Shown here in pieces: positions 1 through 8,786 of a DNA stretch of 64,000 bases. The stretch lies in NCBI RefSeq assembly GCF_001684335.1, contig NZ_LOIC01000034.1, positions 79,101 to 143,100 on the forward strand. Direction: 5' to 3'. The DNA is from Photorhabdus namnaonensis. GTDB taxonomy: Bacteria > Pseudomonadota > Gammaproteobacteria > Enterobacterales > Enterobacteriaceae. The position numbers and the translations under genes were made by a program. Below the pieces are notes generated by a model. It was not told the origin of the DNA, made no database searches, and worked only from the letters and a program-made list of their open reading frames with translations. Every line of letters starts with the position of its first letter. Within the stretch, counting starts at the first letter, position 1.

Positions 1-3000
1 GCGCTGGAGCTGTTTAAGCCATTCATCTACGGCAAGCTGGAACTGCGTGGTTTAGCGACTACGATTAAAGCCGCTAAAAAGATGGTTGAGCGTGAAGAGG
101 CGGTGGTATGGGATATCCTGGATGAAGTTATTCGTGAACACCCGGTTCTGCTGAACCGTGCGCCGACACTTCACCGTTTGGGTATTCAGGCGTTCGAACC
201 GGTGCTGATCGAAGGTAAAGCGATTCAGTTGCACCCACTGGTGTGTGCGGCATATAACGCCGACTTCGACGGTGACCAAATGGCTGTTCACGTACCGCTG
301 ACACTGGAAGCCCAGTTAGAAGCGCGTGCGCTGATGATGTCTACTAACAACATCTTGTCTCCGGCGAGCGGTGAACCAATCATCGTTCCATCTCAGGACG
401 TTGTTCTGGGTCTGTATTACATGACCCGTGACTGTGTTAACGCCAAAGGCGAAGGCATGGTGCTGACTGGGCCTAAAGAAGCTGAACGCGTATACCGCGC
501 AGGGCTGGCTTCTTTGCATGCCCGCGTTAAAGTGCGTATCACGGAAGAAGTGAAAGATGGCGAAGGCAATATCACAGTTAACACCAATTTGATTGATACG
601 ACGATTGGTCGTGCAATCCTGTGGATGATTGTACCAAGAGGTCTGCCTTACTCGCTGGTTAACCAACCGCTGGGTAAAAAAGCTATCTCCAGAATGTTGA
701 ACACCTGTTACCGCGTGATGGGCCTGAAACCAACGGTTATTTTCGCTGACCAGATCATGTATACCGGCTTTGCCTACGCTGCACGTTCAGGCGCGTCTGT
801 TGGTATCGATGACATGGTTATCCCAGAGAAAAAAGCGGGCATCATTGCGGAAGCCGAAGCAGAAGTTGCTGAAATTCAGGAACAGTTCCAGTCTGGTCTG
901 GTGACAGCCGGCGAACGTTATAACAAAGTTATCGATATCTGGGCTGCGGCAAACGAGCGTGTCGCTAAGGCGATGATGGAAAACTTGTCTACTGAAACAG
1001 TCACTAATCGTGATGGGGAAGAAGAGCAACAAGTTTCCTTCAACAGCATCTTTATGATGGCTGACTCTGGTGCGCGTGGTTCTGCCGCTCAGATCCGTCA
1101 GTTGGCGGGTATGCGTGGCTTGATGGCTAAGCCAGACGGCTCCATCATCGAAACCCCAATTACCGCGAACTTCCGTGAAGGTTTGAACGTACTCCAGTAC
1201 TTCATTTCAACCCACGGCGCTCGTAAAGGTTTGGCGGATACCGCTCTGAAAACAGCGAACTCCGGTTACCTGACTCGTCGTCTGGTTGACGTGGCGCAAG
1301 ACTTGGTTGTTACAGAAGATGACTGTGGTACGCACGATGGTATTCTGATGACGCCGGTTATTGAAGGTGGTGATGTTAAAGAGCCGCTGCGTGAGCGTGT
1401 ATTGGGTCGTGTGACAGCGGAAGATGTTCTGAAACCAGGTACTGCCGACATTCTGGTGCCGCGTAATACTTTGTTGAATGAGAAATGGTGTGATCTGTTA
1501 GAAGAGAGCTCCGTTGACAGCATTAAAGTACGCTCCGTTGTAAGTTGTGAAACTGACTTTGGTGTTTGTGCGAACTGTTATGGTCGTGACCTTGCTCGCG
1601 GACACATCATCAACAAAGGTGAGGCGGTTGGTGTTATTGCGGCTCAGTCCATCGGTGAGCCAGGTACACAGTTGACGATGCGTACGTTCCACATCGGTGG
1701 TGCGGCATCTCGCGCGGCAGCCGAATCCAGCATTCAGGTGCGTAACAAAGGTAGCCTGAAACTGTTTAGCGCTAAATCCGTGACCAACTCCGCAGGTAAA
1801 CTGGTGATTACTTCCCGTAACACCGAACTGTGCTTGATCGACGAATTTGGCCGTACTAAAGAGAGCTATAAAGTACCTTACGGTGCGGTACTGGGTAAAG
1901 GTGATGGCGAAACCGTTAATGGCGGTGAAACCGTTGCTAACTGGGACCCACATACTATGCCGGTTGTCAGTGAAGTATCTGGTATCATCCGTTTTGCTGA
2001 CATGATAGATGGTCAAACCATTACCCGTCAGACGGACGAACTGACAGGTCTATCTTCACTGGTTGTTCTGGATAGTGCGGAACGTACCGGTAGTGGTAAA
2101 GACTTGCGTCCAGCACTGAAAATTGTTGATGCCAATGGTGACGATGTATTGATTCCAGGTACTGATATGCCTGCTCAATATTTCCTGCCGGGCAAAGCGA
2201 TTGTTCAGTTAGACGATGGCGTCAGCATCTCTGCGGGTGACACTTTAGCACGTATTCCTCAGGAATCCGGCGGTACGAAAGATATTACCGGTGGTCTGCC
2301 ACGTGTTGCTGACTTGTTCGAAGCGCGTCGTCCGAAAGAGCCTGCTATCCTGGCCGAAGTCAGCGGTATTGTCTCCTTCGGTAAAGAAACCAAGGGTAAA
2401 CGCCGTCTGGTTATCTCCCCATTAGATGGTGGTGATGCTTACGAAGAGATGATCCCTAAATGGCGTCAGCTCAACGTGTTCGAGGGCGAAGTGGTTGAAC
2501 GTGGTGACGTGATCTCTGATGGTCCAGAATCTCCACACGACATCTTGCGCCTGCGTGGTGTTCATGCGGTTACCCGTTACATCACCAACGAAGTTCAGGA
2601 AGTTTACCGCTTACAAGGGGTTAAGATTAACGATAAACACATTGAGGTTATCGTTCGTCAGATGCTGCGTAAAGCGACCATTGAAAGCGCAGGTAGTTCC
2701 GAGTTCCTGGAAGGCGAACAGGTTGAATACGCCCGCGTTAAAGTGGCAAACCGTAAGCTGGAACAAGAAGGTAAAGTGCCTGCGACTTATGGCCGTGACC
2801 TGTTGGGTATCACCAAAGCGTCTCTGGCAACTGAATCCTTCATCTCTGCGGCATCGTTCCAGGAAACGACCCGCGTACTGACTGAGGCTGCGGTTGCGGG
2901 TAAACGTGATGAACTGCGTGGCTTGAAAGAAAACGTCATCGTTGGTCGTCTGATTCCTGCCGGTACCGGTTATGCTTACCATCAGGATCGCATGCGTCGT

Positions 3001-3105
3001 CGTCAGTTGAATGAGCCTTCTGAAGCACCGCAAGTGAGTGTAGATGAAGCAACTGCAAACTTGGCAGAACTATTGAATGCCGGTTTTGGTGGCGATAAGA
3101 AGTAA
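1..3105 (+). CDS. rpoC: RNA polymerase subunit beta', 3' part (5' end outside window)
   Basis: Largest catalytic subunit of RNA polymerase. The open frame runs from base 1 without a start, so the gene is truncated by the window edge, not broken. The magnesium-binding NADFDGDQM motif is encoded at bases 256-282; by comparison with E. coli numbering (N458) about 372 N-terminal residues are missing. The second zinc site is visible as DDCGTHDG followed by [11 protein letters not shown] near bases 1320-1580, and the trigger-loop/bridge-helix region [10 protein letters not shown] is near base 1050. The C-terminus matches the usual end of a roughly 1407-residue enterobacterial RpoC. It is followed by a hairpin terminator, as expected for the end of the rplJL-rpoBC operon. 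Confidence 0.98.
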   Translation, partial: ALELFKPFIYGKLELRGLATTIKAAKKMVEREEAVVWDILDEVIREHPVLLNRAPTLHRLGIQAFEPVLIEGKAIQLHPLVCAAYNADFDGDQMAVHVPLTLEAQLEARALMMSTNNILSPASGEPIIVPSQDVVLGLYYMTRDCVNAKGEGMVLTGPKEAERVYRAGLASLHARVKVRITEEVKDGEGNITVNTNLIDTTIGRAILWMIVPRGLPYSLVNQPLGKKAISRMLNTCYRVMGLKPTVIFADQIMYTGFAYAARSGASVGIDDMVIPEKKAGIIAEAEAEVAEIQEQFQSGLVTAGERYNKVIDIWAAANERVAKAMMENLSTETVTNRDGEEEQQVSFNSIFMMADSGARGSAAQIRQLAGMRGLMAKPDGSIIETPITANFREGLNVLQYFISTHGARKGLADTALKTANSGYLTRRLVDVAQDLVVTEDDCGTHDGILMTPVIEGGDVKEPLRERVLGRVTAEDVLKPGTADILVPRNTLLNEKWCDLLEESSVDSIKVRSVVSCETDFGVCANCYGRDLARGHIINKGEAVGVIAAQSIGEPGTQLTMRTFHIGGAASRAAAESSIQVRNKGSLKLFSAKSVTNSAGKLVITSRNTELCLIDEFGRTKESYKVPYGAVLGKGDGETVNGGETVANWDPHTMPVVSEVSGIIRFADMIDGQTITRQTDELTGLSSLVVLDSAERTGSGKDLRPALKIVDANGDDVLIPGTDMPAQYFLPGKAIVQLDDGVSISAGDTLARIPQESGGTKDITGGLPRVADLFEARRPKEPAILAEVSGIVSFGKETKGKRRLVISPLDGGDAYEEMIPKWRQLNVFEGEVVERGDVISDGPESPHDILRLRGVHAVTRYITNEVQEVYRLQGVKINDKHIEVIVRQMLRKATIESAGSSEFLEGEQVEYARVKVANRKLEQEGKVPATYGRDLLGITKASLATESFISAASFQETTRVLTEAAVAGKRDELRGLKENVIVGRLIPAGTGYAYHQDRMRRRQLNEPSEAPQVSVDEATANLAELLNAGFGGDKK

Positions 3106-3128
3106 TTCTTAGAACACGCTAGTTAACT

Positions 3129-3165
3129 AAATGCCCTCTTTTGAGAGGGCATTTCAACTTTTTAA
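3129..3165 (+). terminator. Intrinsic terminator of rpoBC operon
   Basis: An 11-bp perfect stem (3129-3139 with 3144-3154, loop TTTG) starts 24 bases after the rpoC stop. A run of mostly T (CAACTTTTTAA) follows. Position and shape fit the end of the rpo operon. Confidence 0.85.
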
Positions 3166-3285
3166 TAACGTGCCAGTTTTTTACTTGGCGTTCTGTTTTA
3201 ATCGAGTTTCGTTCACAAAATGGAACTTGCCGCCACGTTAAGAATCCTCTTCCCAAATTTTTCTTTCCGAACAGCGTTCACTTGA

Positions 3286-3378
3286 GACTTTGTTCCTCAC
3301 AATCATCTGGCACGTAAAGTCGATGCGGACATTGATCTTGAATATATCCGCGAGGGCTGCCGGAGTGTTTGTGATTAA
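3286..3378 (+). pseudogene. Fragment of transposase N-terminus (IS1182/DUF772-like)
   Basis: Bases 3286-3375 read in one frame as a 30-residue peptide containing DFVPHNHLARKVDADIDLEY. I recognise this as the start of IS1182-type transposases, whose N-terminus typically has a VPxxHLxRKVDxxIDxxFI pattern. A stop follows, and nothing further of a transposase is seen. It lies between the rpoC terminator and the first antitoxin gene, marking the left edge of the accessory region. The family assignment is from memory of the pattern. Confidence 0.55.
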
Positions 3379-3677
3379 ACGGAAAATCCGTAGTGGGTAC
3401 CGTCGGGTAACTCGATATCGAGACGCAGCTTGCTACCCGTTGCCTCAACGTAACGTTTGAGGGAAGACAGTTTCAAGTCGCGGCCAAGTTTCTCCATATC
3501 AGAAACCGTGGGTTGCTTGATACCAAGAGCCAGAGCTATTTCTCCTTGGGTCTTTTGTACCCGCTCACGGAGTTCTGCCAGATGGATGTTTAGCAACATC
3601 TCTGTTGCCGCAGTTTGTGCATTGGCGACAACTTCGGTTTTTTCATTTGCTAATATTTGATCAAGAGTTCTTGCCAT
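3375..3677 (-). CDS. HigA-like XRE-family antitoxin
   Basis: Small DNA-binding antitoxin of 100 residues. The middle holds a Cro/C1-type helix-turn-helix (roughly residues 43-75: QGEIALALGIKQPTVSDMEK), preceded by a helical N-terminus and followed by a short C-terminal tail. In the Gp49/HigB-HigA arrangement the toxin gene lies immediately upstream and the antitoxin represses the operon. Here the upstream toxin frame is present only as a deleted remnant whose stop overlaps the start of this gene by 17 bases. The antitoxin itself looks full-length. Whether it still does anything without its toxin (cross-neutralisation, autoregulation) cannot be told from sequence. Confidence 0.85.
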   Translation of the reverse strand: MARTLDQILANEKTEVVANAQTAATEMLLNIHLAELRERVQKTQGEIALALGIKQPTVSDMEKLGRDLKLSSLKRYVEATGSKLRLDIELPDGTHYGFSV

Positions 3678-3817
3678 AGTGTTTACTCCTTTTTAACTTT
3701 TCCAGATGTGCCGTGAACTTACGGTCAGCTATTGAAGCCAGCACATTGGCCTTGTCGGTGCCATCTAAAGCATCGAACAACGCATCAAAAGATGTCCGTC
3801 GTCTCGATAGTCCACAT
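3661..3817 (-). pseudogene. Internally deleted Gp49/HigB-type toxin
   Basis: On the minus strand an ATG at 3817 begins MWTIETTDIF. After a one-base frame change the reading continues DALFDALDGTDKANVLAS, and runs directly into IADRKFTAHLEKLKR before stopping at 3661. The first part is the typical N-terminus and the last part the typical C-terminus of Gp49-family RelE-like toxins of about 110-120 residues. The central catalytic portion (about 60 residues) is missing. Both the deletion and the frameshift should inactivate it. The stop lies inside the downstream antitoxin gene, the normal layout for such pairs. Confidence 0.7.
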
Positions 3818-3850
3818 GATTACTTATTGTTCAATATAGGTCAAATGCTA

Positions 3851-3867
3851 TATAGATGGAATCTATA
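3851..3867 (-). promoter_or_regulatory. Candidate operator of decayed toxin-antitoxin operon
   Basis: A 7-bp perfect inverted repeat (TATAGAT, 3 bases, ATCTATA) lies 34 bases upstream of the remnant toxin start, next to a TTGACT box on the minus strand (3867-3872). This is the usual place for HigA-type autorepression. The -10 is not clear. Confidence 0.4.
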
Positions 3868-3968
3868 GTCAAGAAATCTAGTCAGAAGTGACATTTCATT
3901 AAAATGCAATTTTCCTCTTGATGAAAATTATCCTTTGGGTTAATTTTTTGCATTAGGAGGAAATCAGA

Positions 3969-4295
3969 GTGTTTATAGTTAAATACCATGATGAGGCCGA
4001 ACAAGAAATTAAGTCCTTGCCAGCAAAAGTAGGGGTAAAACTTGTAAGGTTGATTGGAAAGCTGGAAAAAGATCCTCGCTCACTACGTGAACCTGACACA
4101 AAACATTTGGGAAATGGTCTTTACGAAATTCGAACAATGGGGGGAGATATAGCACGCGGATTGTGGGTATATCAGACAGGAAAGCAAATATATATGCTGC
4201 GAGTTTATATAAAGAAGACACAAAAAATCGACCCAAGTGAGATAGCTTTAGCATTTCGCAGATTGGAGGAAATGAAACATGAAGAAGAAATATAA
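3969..4295 (+). CDS. RelE/HigB-type toxin (Gp49-like)
   Basis: A 108-residue protein of the RelE/ParE superfamily, Gp49/HigB-like branch, normally a ribosome-dependent mRNA interferase. Typical features are the N-terminal MFIVKYHDEAEQEIKSLP with a following helical hairpin, the strand pair LYEIRT...ARGLWVYQ, and the strand-helix C-terminus MLRVYIKKTQKIDP followed by EIALAFRRLEEM. The start is GTG at 3969 with a strong AGGAGG ribosome site at 3955-3960. The gene overlaps its antitoxin by 17 bases, the standard toxin-first HigBA layout. No sign of damage. Confidence 0.88.
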   Translation: MFIVKYHDEAEQEIKSLPAKVGVKLVRLIGKLEKDPRSLREPDTKHLGNGLYEIRTMGGDIARGLWVYQTGKQIYMLRVYIKKTQKIDPSEIALAFRRLEEMKHEEEI

Positions 4296-4563
4296 GACAC
4301 ATTCAGAGATTCTGGCAGAAATGATGAAAGACTCTGAATTTAAAGCCGCTTATGAAGCTGAAGAACGTAAGGAAAGATTGCAAGAAACACTTGCAGAGTG
4401 GCGTAAGTTTGCTGGACTGACTCGCTCACAAGTCGCGGAAAGAATGGGGGTTACGCCGCCAACGGTGACGAAAATGGAAAATAATGTAACAAAAGCTAGT
4501 ATAGAAACATTAGTGCGCTATGCACAAGCCTGTGGTATCCAGAACCCACAAATTACGTTGTAA
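4279..4563 (+). CDS. HigA-type XRE antitoxin
   Basis: A 94-residue antitoxin partner of the preceding toxin. A helix-turn-helix of the Cro/C1 type is seen at about residues 45-75 (LTRSQVAERMGVTPPTVTKMEN). The N-terminal charged helix (SEILAEMMKDSEFKAAYEAEE) is probably the toxin-binding segment. Translation is likely coupled to the toxin because the frames overlap. By family knowledge it neutralises the toxin and represses the operon. Confidence 0.9.
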   Translation: MKKKYKTHSEILAEMMKDSEFKAAYEAEERKERLQETLAEWRKFAGLTRSQVAERMGVTPPTVTKMENNVTKASIETLVRYAQACGIQNPQITL

Positions 4564-4620
4564 TTCTCTGTGCTTTGACATTTAGAGGTAAAGATGGGAT
4601 TAGAGCATTAGTGACTGTTC

Positions 4621-4690
4621 CCCGCCGTAAAAAACGGCGAGGTTTCCCACTTCTCAGGCCGCCACCGCCTTATGAACGCGACAGCCAATG
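4621..4690 (-). mobile_element. Possible IS200/IS605-like end remnant
   Basis: A GC-rich hairpin (CGCCGT, A-rich loop, ACGGCG at 4623-4639) is followed by a stretch resembling, on the minus strand, the tail of an IS605-type orfB gene plus its right-end hairpin. No transposase domain can be read beyond the last few codons. It stands out from the AT-rich surroundings. It could equally be a simple terminator. Confidence 0.3.
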
Positions 4691-5169
4691 AAGTGGGAAT
4701 CTTCGTGTAGAGTCGGGAGGGGAATAGTTGCAGGATAGTTGAGTGTACAGTGATTCAAGCAGCGCTCATGCACGTTGAAATATACACTGATGATTAAGTA
4801 TTCCATGAACTTAGTACCGGCAAAATCACCTTGGCTATCGTAAAGAATATTATTCGGCATACAGAAGTAGCTCATCGTATTTAATTCAGGGGGTTTGTTA
4901 ATGTGATTATTTCATTTAAAGTCCCATCACATAGAATTTATGAAAGATTATTCTCTTTAAAGACCTTATTTTTATCCATATTCTTGCATGATTGATGGAG
5001 ACTTCAATTTGATTTCTCAGGATAAATAATCGCAGTTTTTTATCCTGTTGTATCTTTAAATTATGATACAGGTCATAAAATACAATATTTCATGATTCAT
5101 CTATTCGGAAATGAATATAAACTAAAAATGAAAAGCAATTGTCGCCAATATAAATGATGGGACAAAATA
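4691..5169. other. AT-rich intergenic region before the unknown operon
   Basis: No convincing gene. The 73-codon minus-strand frame here has no recognisable domain and poor start context. AT content rises sharply after about 4880, marking the left boundary of the AT-rich operon. The promoter of that operon should lie here, but no clean -35/-10 pair is obvious. Confidence 0.5.
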
Positions 5170-6048
5170 ATGGAGAATGGAGTAACCCTAGTCTATGAAG
5201 ATATAACGGAAGATAATTATATTTTAATCAATGATTTTTATAAGCGTGATATAGGCAGCTTGGATTATTTTATTTGGAAAAATCTGAAAGAAAAGAAATA
5301 TAATCTTTCTAGTGAGATAAAAGCATGTTTATATAAGTTAAACGATATATACTTGTCAATTGTTATAACAAGAAAGTGTGAGTTTAGTCTTAAATACAGA
5401 CGAGTATCCGTTAATATACTTAGCGATTTTGGTGTAAATGAAAGTGTAAAATCGCGAACTTTGGTAATAGAAAGTGCCAGACAAACACACCGTGATGATA
5501 TCGATGCGACGATTTGTTACTCAGATGAAAGAAAGATCAAGTGTTATGCAAAAATTTTTGAGAAATATATCTGTAGCAAAGTGAACGTTTTTGATTTTAC
5601 AGAAATAGTGGTGGAAGGAGCTACCAAAATAGATGTAGATCTGAATGATTTTGATGAAATAGATAGTATTAATAAAATCAATTTTTTCGGCAGGAAAGTA
5701 AATAACAATTGGATTGCTTACGCAAAGCAATGTCCTCGCTATAGAGATATTAAGCTATTAACTGTTGGAGAAGAAGTCGCGATACTAGGTTTTGATGATA
5801 CCACGGTAGAAGTGATAGGTTTGTCAAACACAGCTCCCTATGCAGTTCTAGCTATAATTGATTCTTGTCTCGCTATTAGGGGGAAATGCAGAATAATTTT
5901 ACCAAATCCTATTTATTCTGAACTGCAAAGTAGACTGAACAAATATAGCATTATAAATAAATTTAGCATGATGATTGCCTGGCATACCGAAGAAGATTTC
6001 AATTTGTGTCATGAAAATATATTTATCAGCAGAATAGACAAACGATAA
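5170..6048 (+). CDS. Unknown protein, first gene of AT-rich operon
   Basis: A 292-residue, soluble, mixed alpha/beta-looking protein with no motif I recognise. It has scattered cysteines (C109, C131 region, CLAIRGKCRI near the C-terminus) but no clear metal-binding CxxC pair. There is no signal peptide or membrane helix. The start ATG at 5170 follows a weak ribosome site (GGGACAAAATA). Twelve bases separate it from the HIT-like gene, with a ribosome site AAAGGAG between, so the two are cotranscribed. Codon use is strongly A/T-ending, unlike rpoC or the mal genes, which suggests acquisition by transfer. It could be a substrate-tailoring enzyme or a binding protein; function unknown. Confidence 0.75.
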   Translation: MENGVTLVYEDITEDNYILINDFYKRDIGSLDYFIWKNLKEKKYNLSSEIKACLYKLNDIYLSIVITRKCEFSLKYRRVSVNILSDFGVNESVKSRTLVIESARQTHRDDIDATICYSDERKIKCYAKIFEKYICSKVNVFDFTEIVVEGATKIDVDLNDFDEIDSINKINFFGRKVNNNWIAYAKQCPRYRDIKLLTVGEEVAILGFDDTTVEVIGLSNTAPYAVLAIIDSCLAIRGKCRIILPNPIYSELQSRLNKYSIINKFSMMIAWHTEEDFNLCHENIFISRIDKR

Positions 6049-6059
6049 AGGAGTTTAAA

Positions 6060-6734
6060 ATGGGATGTATTTTTTGTCACCCAGAGTCTTCCTTTGAAAA
6101 AGATAAAATACTTTTACGAGGAAAATATTTCTATGTTTTCGTACCCAAAGGCCAGATAATTGAGGGCTATATTATTATTGCCACTAACAAGTGTGAGACT
6201 GATGCGGGGGGATACCGGTGCTTTGCAGAGATATACGATGAAGAAGCAATAAAAGAGCTGAAAGAATTTAAGAATATAATAAATGATTTTTATCGAGAAT
6301 ATTATAATATAAGTAATCCTCTTTGCTATGAAAATGGACGAGCCGGTGGTTGTATCATCATGGACCCAAATCAAAAGTATTGTTATCATGCACACTTATG
6401 TTGTTTCCCCACCGAGATTGATCTTCATAATAGATTAAAGGATCAATTTAAAATGCATATAATAGACTCACTGGATGAACTTAAGATGTTCGGTGAGACT
6501 GGCCCCTATATTTACGTTGAAGATAGTGGTAATAAATATGTTTTTACGATAGGTGAATCAGATTTCATTGAGAGAGGAATGATAAGAACAGTATTGGCAA
6601 AGAATTTAAATGTGCCTGAGAGATCCGATTGGAGAGATAATGAAGGAATAAAGGAGATGGATGCGACTGCTAAAAAATTCAAATTATATATTAATGATCA
6701 TATGGAGATTGAAGAATGTTATATGCAGATGTAG
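6060..6734 (+). CDS. HIT-superfamily-like protein with HxHxC motif
   Basis: A 224-residue protein with two hallmarks of histidine-triad hydrolases/transferases: an N-terminal CIFC zinc-type motif at residues 3-6, and a late HIT-like motif YHAHLCCFP at 109-117. In canonical HIT proteins the motif is HxHxH and the middle His forms the nucleotidyl intermediate. Here the first two His (110, 112) are present but the third is Cys 114. The protein is longer than Hint/Fhit types (about 110-150 residues), with an extra C-terminal part from about 125 onward. It overlaps the next gene by 19 bases, so translation is likely coupled. A nucleotide hydrolase or nucleotidyl-transfer role is inferred. Confidence 0.7.
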   Translation: MGCIFCHPESSFEKDKILLRGKYFYVFVPKGQIIEGYIIIATNKCETDAGGYRCFAEIYDEEAIKELKEFKNIINDFYREYYNISNPLCYENGRAGGCIIMDPNQKYCYHAHLCCFPTEIDLHNRLKDQFKMHIIDSLDELKMFGETGPYIYVEDSGNKYVFTIGESDFIERGMIRTVLAKNLNVPERSDWRDNEGIKEMDATAKKFKLYINDHMEIEECYMQM

Positions 6735-7876
6735 CTTCTACCTCATGGCCAAAATCACAAGAAGTGAAAGACATAATAAATATGTACTTAGACACGCTTG
6801 GGGTAACTCCAGGGCGATCTTTATCGCAACAATCTAAAAAGGTTACTGAACTGGTTGAAGAGTGCCGACACGAATTTATCGAACAAACAAAATTAAATGG
6901 ACATGGGACAGTCATTTTTAACTCAGGAGCAACGTATTCACTCAACGAGTGTATGAAAGGTACGCTTAAACCGGGTGATAATGTCATTACTACTCATTTA
7001 GAACATAATTCAGTACTTAGGCCCTTAGAACATTTAAAAGATATTGGGGTAACTAGTCAATTTATCGATGTGACAGATGGTGAAATTGATATGTCGCATT
7101 TGGAATTTTTATTAAAGAATAAGCAAGCTAAGTTACTAGTGGTTCATAGTTGCTCCAATACTATTGGTACATTTTGTAATATAGATGAGGTAGGAAAACT
7201 TGCGCATTTATACGGTGCGATGGTTTTAGTTGATGGTTCACAATCTTTTGGTTCACAAATAATTGATTTATCTAAAGGTAATATTGATTACCTTGTTTTT
7301 AGCGGGCATAAAAGCTTAGGAGGAGTATCTGGTATTGGCGGGTATTTTATTCTTGATAATGGATTCTCTCATAATGAATTAATCCAGGGCGGGACAGGTG
7401 TATTATCAAGATTAACAACACAACCAATGGGAATGCCATACAAGTATGAATCAGGAACACAAAACACGATTGGCATACTTTCATTGTTGGCGTCTATAAG
7501 GCGTTTAAAAAAAATTGGCATAGAGAATATTCAAAATCAATTACAAATTTTGCGTGCAACTCTTATAGATGAACTATCACAATTAAAGAAAGTAAAATTA
7601 ATTTGTAAACATAAAGTCGGGTTACCAACAATTCTTTTTACAATAAAAGGTTATCATCCCGGAGAGGTCTCTTATATACTTGAGAACAAATACAATATTA
7701 TTACCCGTCCTGGATTGCAATGCGCGCCATTAGCCCATAAAAAATTTGGCACTTATCCTGATGGTGCTGTTCGGGTTAGCCTTGATACGTCGCATACAAC
7801 GAAAGATATTTTAAAAATAAAATCTGCCTTGATTGAAATTACTGAGGGAAGTTGTGAAGGAAATAGTGATAATTAA
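6716..7876 (+). CDS. Cysteine desulfurase-like PLP enzyme (class V aminotransferase)
   Basis: A 386-residue fold-type I PLP enzyme resembling the EF2568-type cysteine desulfurase family. The cofactor lysine is K199 in SGHKSLGG, the PLP-ring aspartate D173 in VDGSQS, and a stacking His is in HLEHNS near 95-99. The catalytic loop RPGLQCAPLAHK holds Cys 336, which is where SufS-class enzymes place the persulfide cysteine. So desulfurase chemistry (cysteine to alanine plus enzyme persulfide) is plausible. No scaffold gene (SufU/IscU/TusA) is next to it, so the sulfur may go to a small molecule made by this operon. Its 5' end overlaps the HIT-like gene and its 3' end overlaps a small ORF. Confidence 0.85.
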   Translation: MLYADVASTSWPKSQEVKDIINMYLDTLGVTPGRSLSQQSKKVTELVEECRHEFIEQTKLNGHGTVIFNSGATYSLNECMKGTLKPGDNVITTHLEHNSVLRPLEHLKDIGVTSQFIDVTDGEIDMSHLEFLLKNKQAKLLVVHSCSNTIGTFCNIDEVGKLAHLYGAMVLVDGSQSFGSQIIDLSKGNIDYLVFSGHKSLGGVSGIGGYFILDNGFSHNELIQGGTGVLSRLTTQPMGMPYKYESGTQNTIGILSLLASIRRLKKIGIENIQNQLQILRATLIDELSQLKKVKLICKHKVGLPTILFTIKGYHPGEVSYILENKYNIITRPGLQCAPLAHKKFGTYPDGAVRVSLDTSHTTKDILKIKSALIEITEGSCEGNSDN

Positions 7877-7988
7877 TGAGAATAATTCAGATAACTTAGA
7901 CGATTCAGCAATAAGTGGAACGGTGAATAAAATATTTAAAATTCATAGCGTTAATGTTAAAACACAGGGATTCTCTGCTAACAAATAG
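7854..7988 (+). CDS. Small ORF of 44 residues overlapping desulfurase end
   Basis: GTG at 7854 is preceded by GAGGGA (7843-7848), five bases away. The frame runs 44 codons to TAG at 7986. A second in-frame GTG at 7866 with AAGGA upstream would give 40 residues. The peptide begins with a hydrophobic VKEIVIINE, has an acidic Asn/Asp-rich middle (NNSDNLDD) and ends KTQGFSANK. The leader-plus-core look and the position in the middle of an enzyme operon would fit a modified-peptide precursor, but it has no known precursor motif and may be a chance frame. No other start codon competes, and it overlaps the upstream gene by 23 bases. Confidence 0.35.
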   Translation: MKEIVIINENNSDNLDDSAISGTVNKIFKIHSVNVKTQGFSANK

Positions 7989-8129
7989 CTAAGTAAATTA
8001 ATTTGATATTTATTTTAAGGAAATAAAGATGTGTTATTAATCACCATGAGTAAATAATATAATGATAGAGTTTTAGGAATATATAAAATCGTAAGGAAAT
8101 GATATATATTTTATTAACAATAATAACAT

Positions 8130-8786
8130 ATGGGAACATATATGAATATGCCTAACAATAATGAGCGTTATATAAGCGATTTAATTGATGGCAAGTTGAA
8201 TTATATACATGTTGATAGAAAAGGGGATTTTAGTAATACAAACATAGACTGGAAAAATGCTTTAATTTTATCTGGCTCTTTCAATCCACTTCATAAAGGC
8301 CATGAAGAATTAAAAGAAATCGCTACAGCGATGACTAAAAGAAAACCCTATTATGAACTGTCAATTAAAAATGCGGTAAAACTTACCATTTCAACCGATG
8401 AAGTTTTCAAGAGGATAGGGCAATTCAAGGAGAAGGGTGAGGTAATTTTAAGTGACGCTACGTTTTTTACTGATAAATCGCATATTTATCAAGGAGCAAT
8501 TTTCGTCATTGGCGCTGATTTATGTCAAGAAATTAATAACCCTATTTATTATGGCGGTGAAGAAGGGTTAAAAAAATCTCTTATGACAATTAATAGTAAT
8601 GATTGTCGATTTCTGGTGGCTGGACGTTTTTTTAATAATAAATATCATGCAGTTGATGATTTGGTAAATATTAGTAAGGAACACCGTTTTTTATTTGAAT
8701 CTATTCCAGAAAATCTATTTCGCTTAGATATATCATCAACGGAAATAAGGTTAATGAATAAAGAAAAGGAGATGAATCATGAATAA
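8130..8786 (+). CDS. Nucleotidyltransferase-superfamily protein (HxGH / ISSTxIR)
   Basis: A 218-residue protein of the NadD/cytidylyltransferase-like fold. It shows GSFNPLHKGH at 49-58 (phosphate-binding HxGH), a central GADL nucleotide-site segment, and the C-terminal ISSTEIR at 201-207. This family transfers AMP, CMP or similar from NTP to a phosphorylated acceptor. The acceptor cannot be told from sequence. Start choice is uncertain: ATG 8130 and ATG 8142 both have weak ribosome sites, and an 18-codon frame (from 8099, with AAGGA upstream) overlaps the start, so translational coupling is possible. It overlaps the next gene by 8 bases. Confidence 0.8.
   Translation: MGTYMNMPNNNERYISDLIDGKLNYIHVDRKGDFSNTNIDWKNALILSGSFNPLHKGHEELKEIATAMTKRKPYYELSIKNAVKLTISTDEVFKRIGQFKEKGEVILSDATFFTDKSHIYQGAIFVIGADLCQEINNPIYYGGEEGLKKSLMTINSNDCRFLVAGRFFNNKYHAVDDLVNISKEHRFLFESIPENLFRLDISSTEIRLMNKEKEMNHE

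Noticed and set aside
1498..2016. Long minus-strand frame inside rpoC (172 codons)
   Set aside because: Antisense shadow of a highly conserved gene; no start context or domain.
7989..8129. Short frames with good ribosome sites (MCY, MSK and an 18-codon frame)
   Set aside because: Too short to support as genes; noted only as possible leader or coupling elements.
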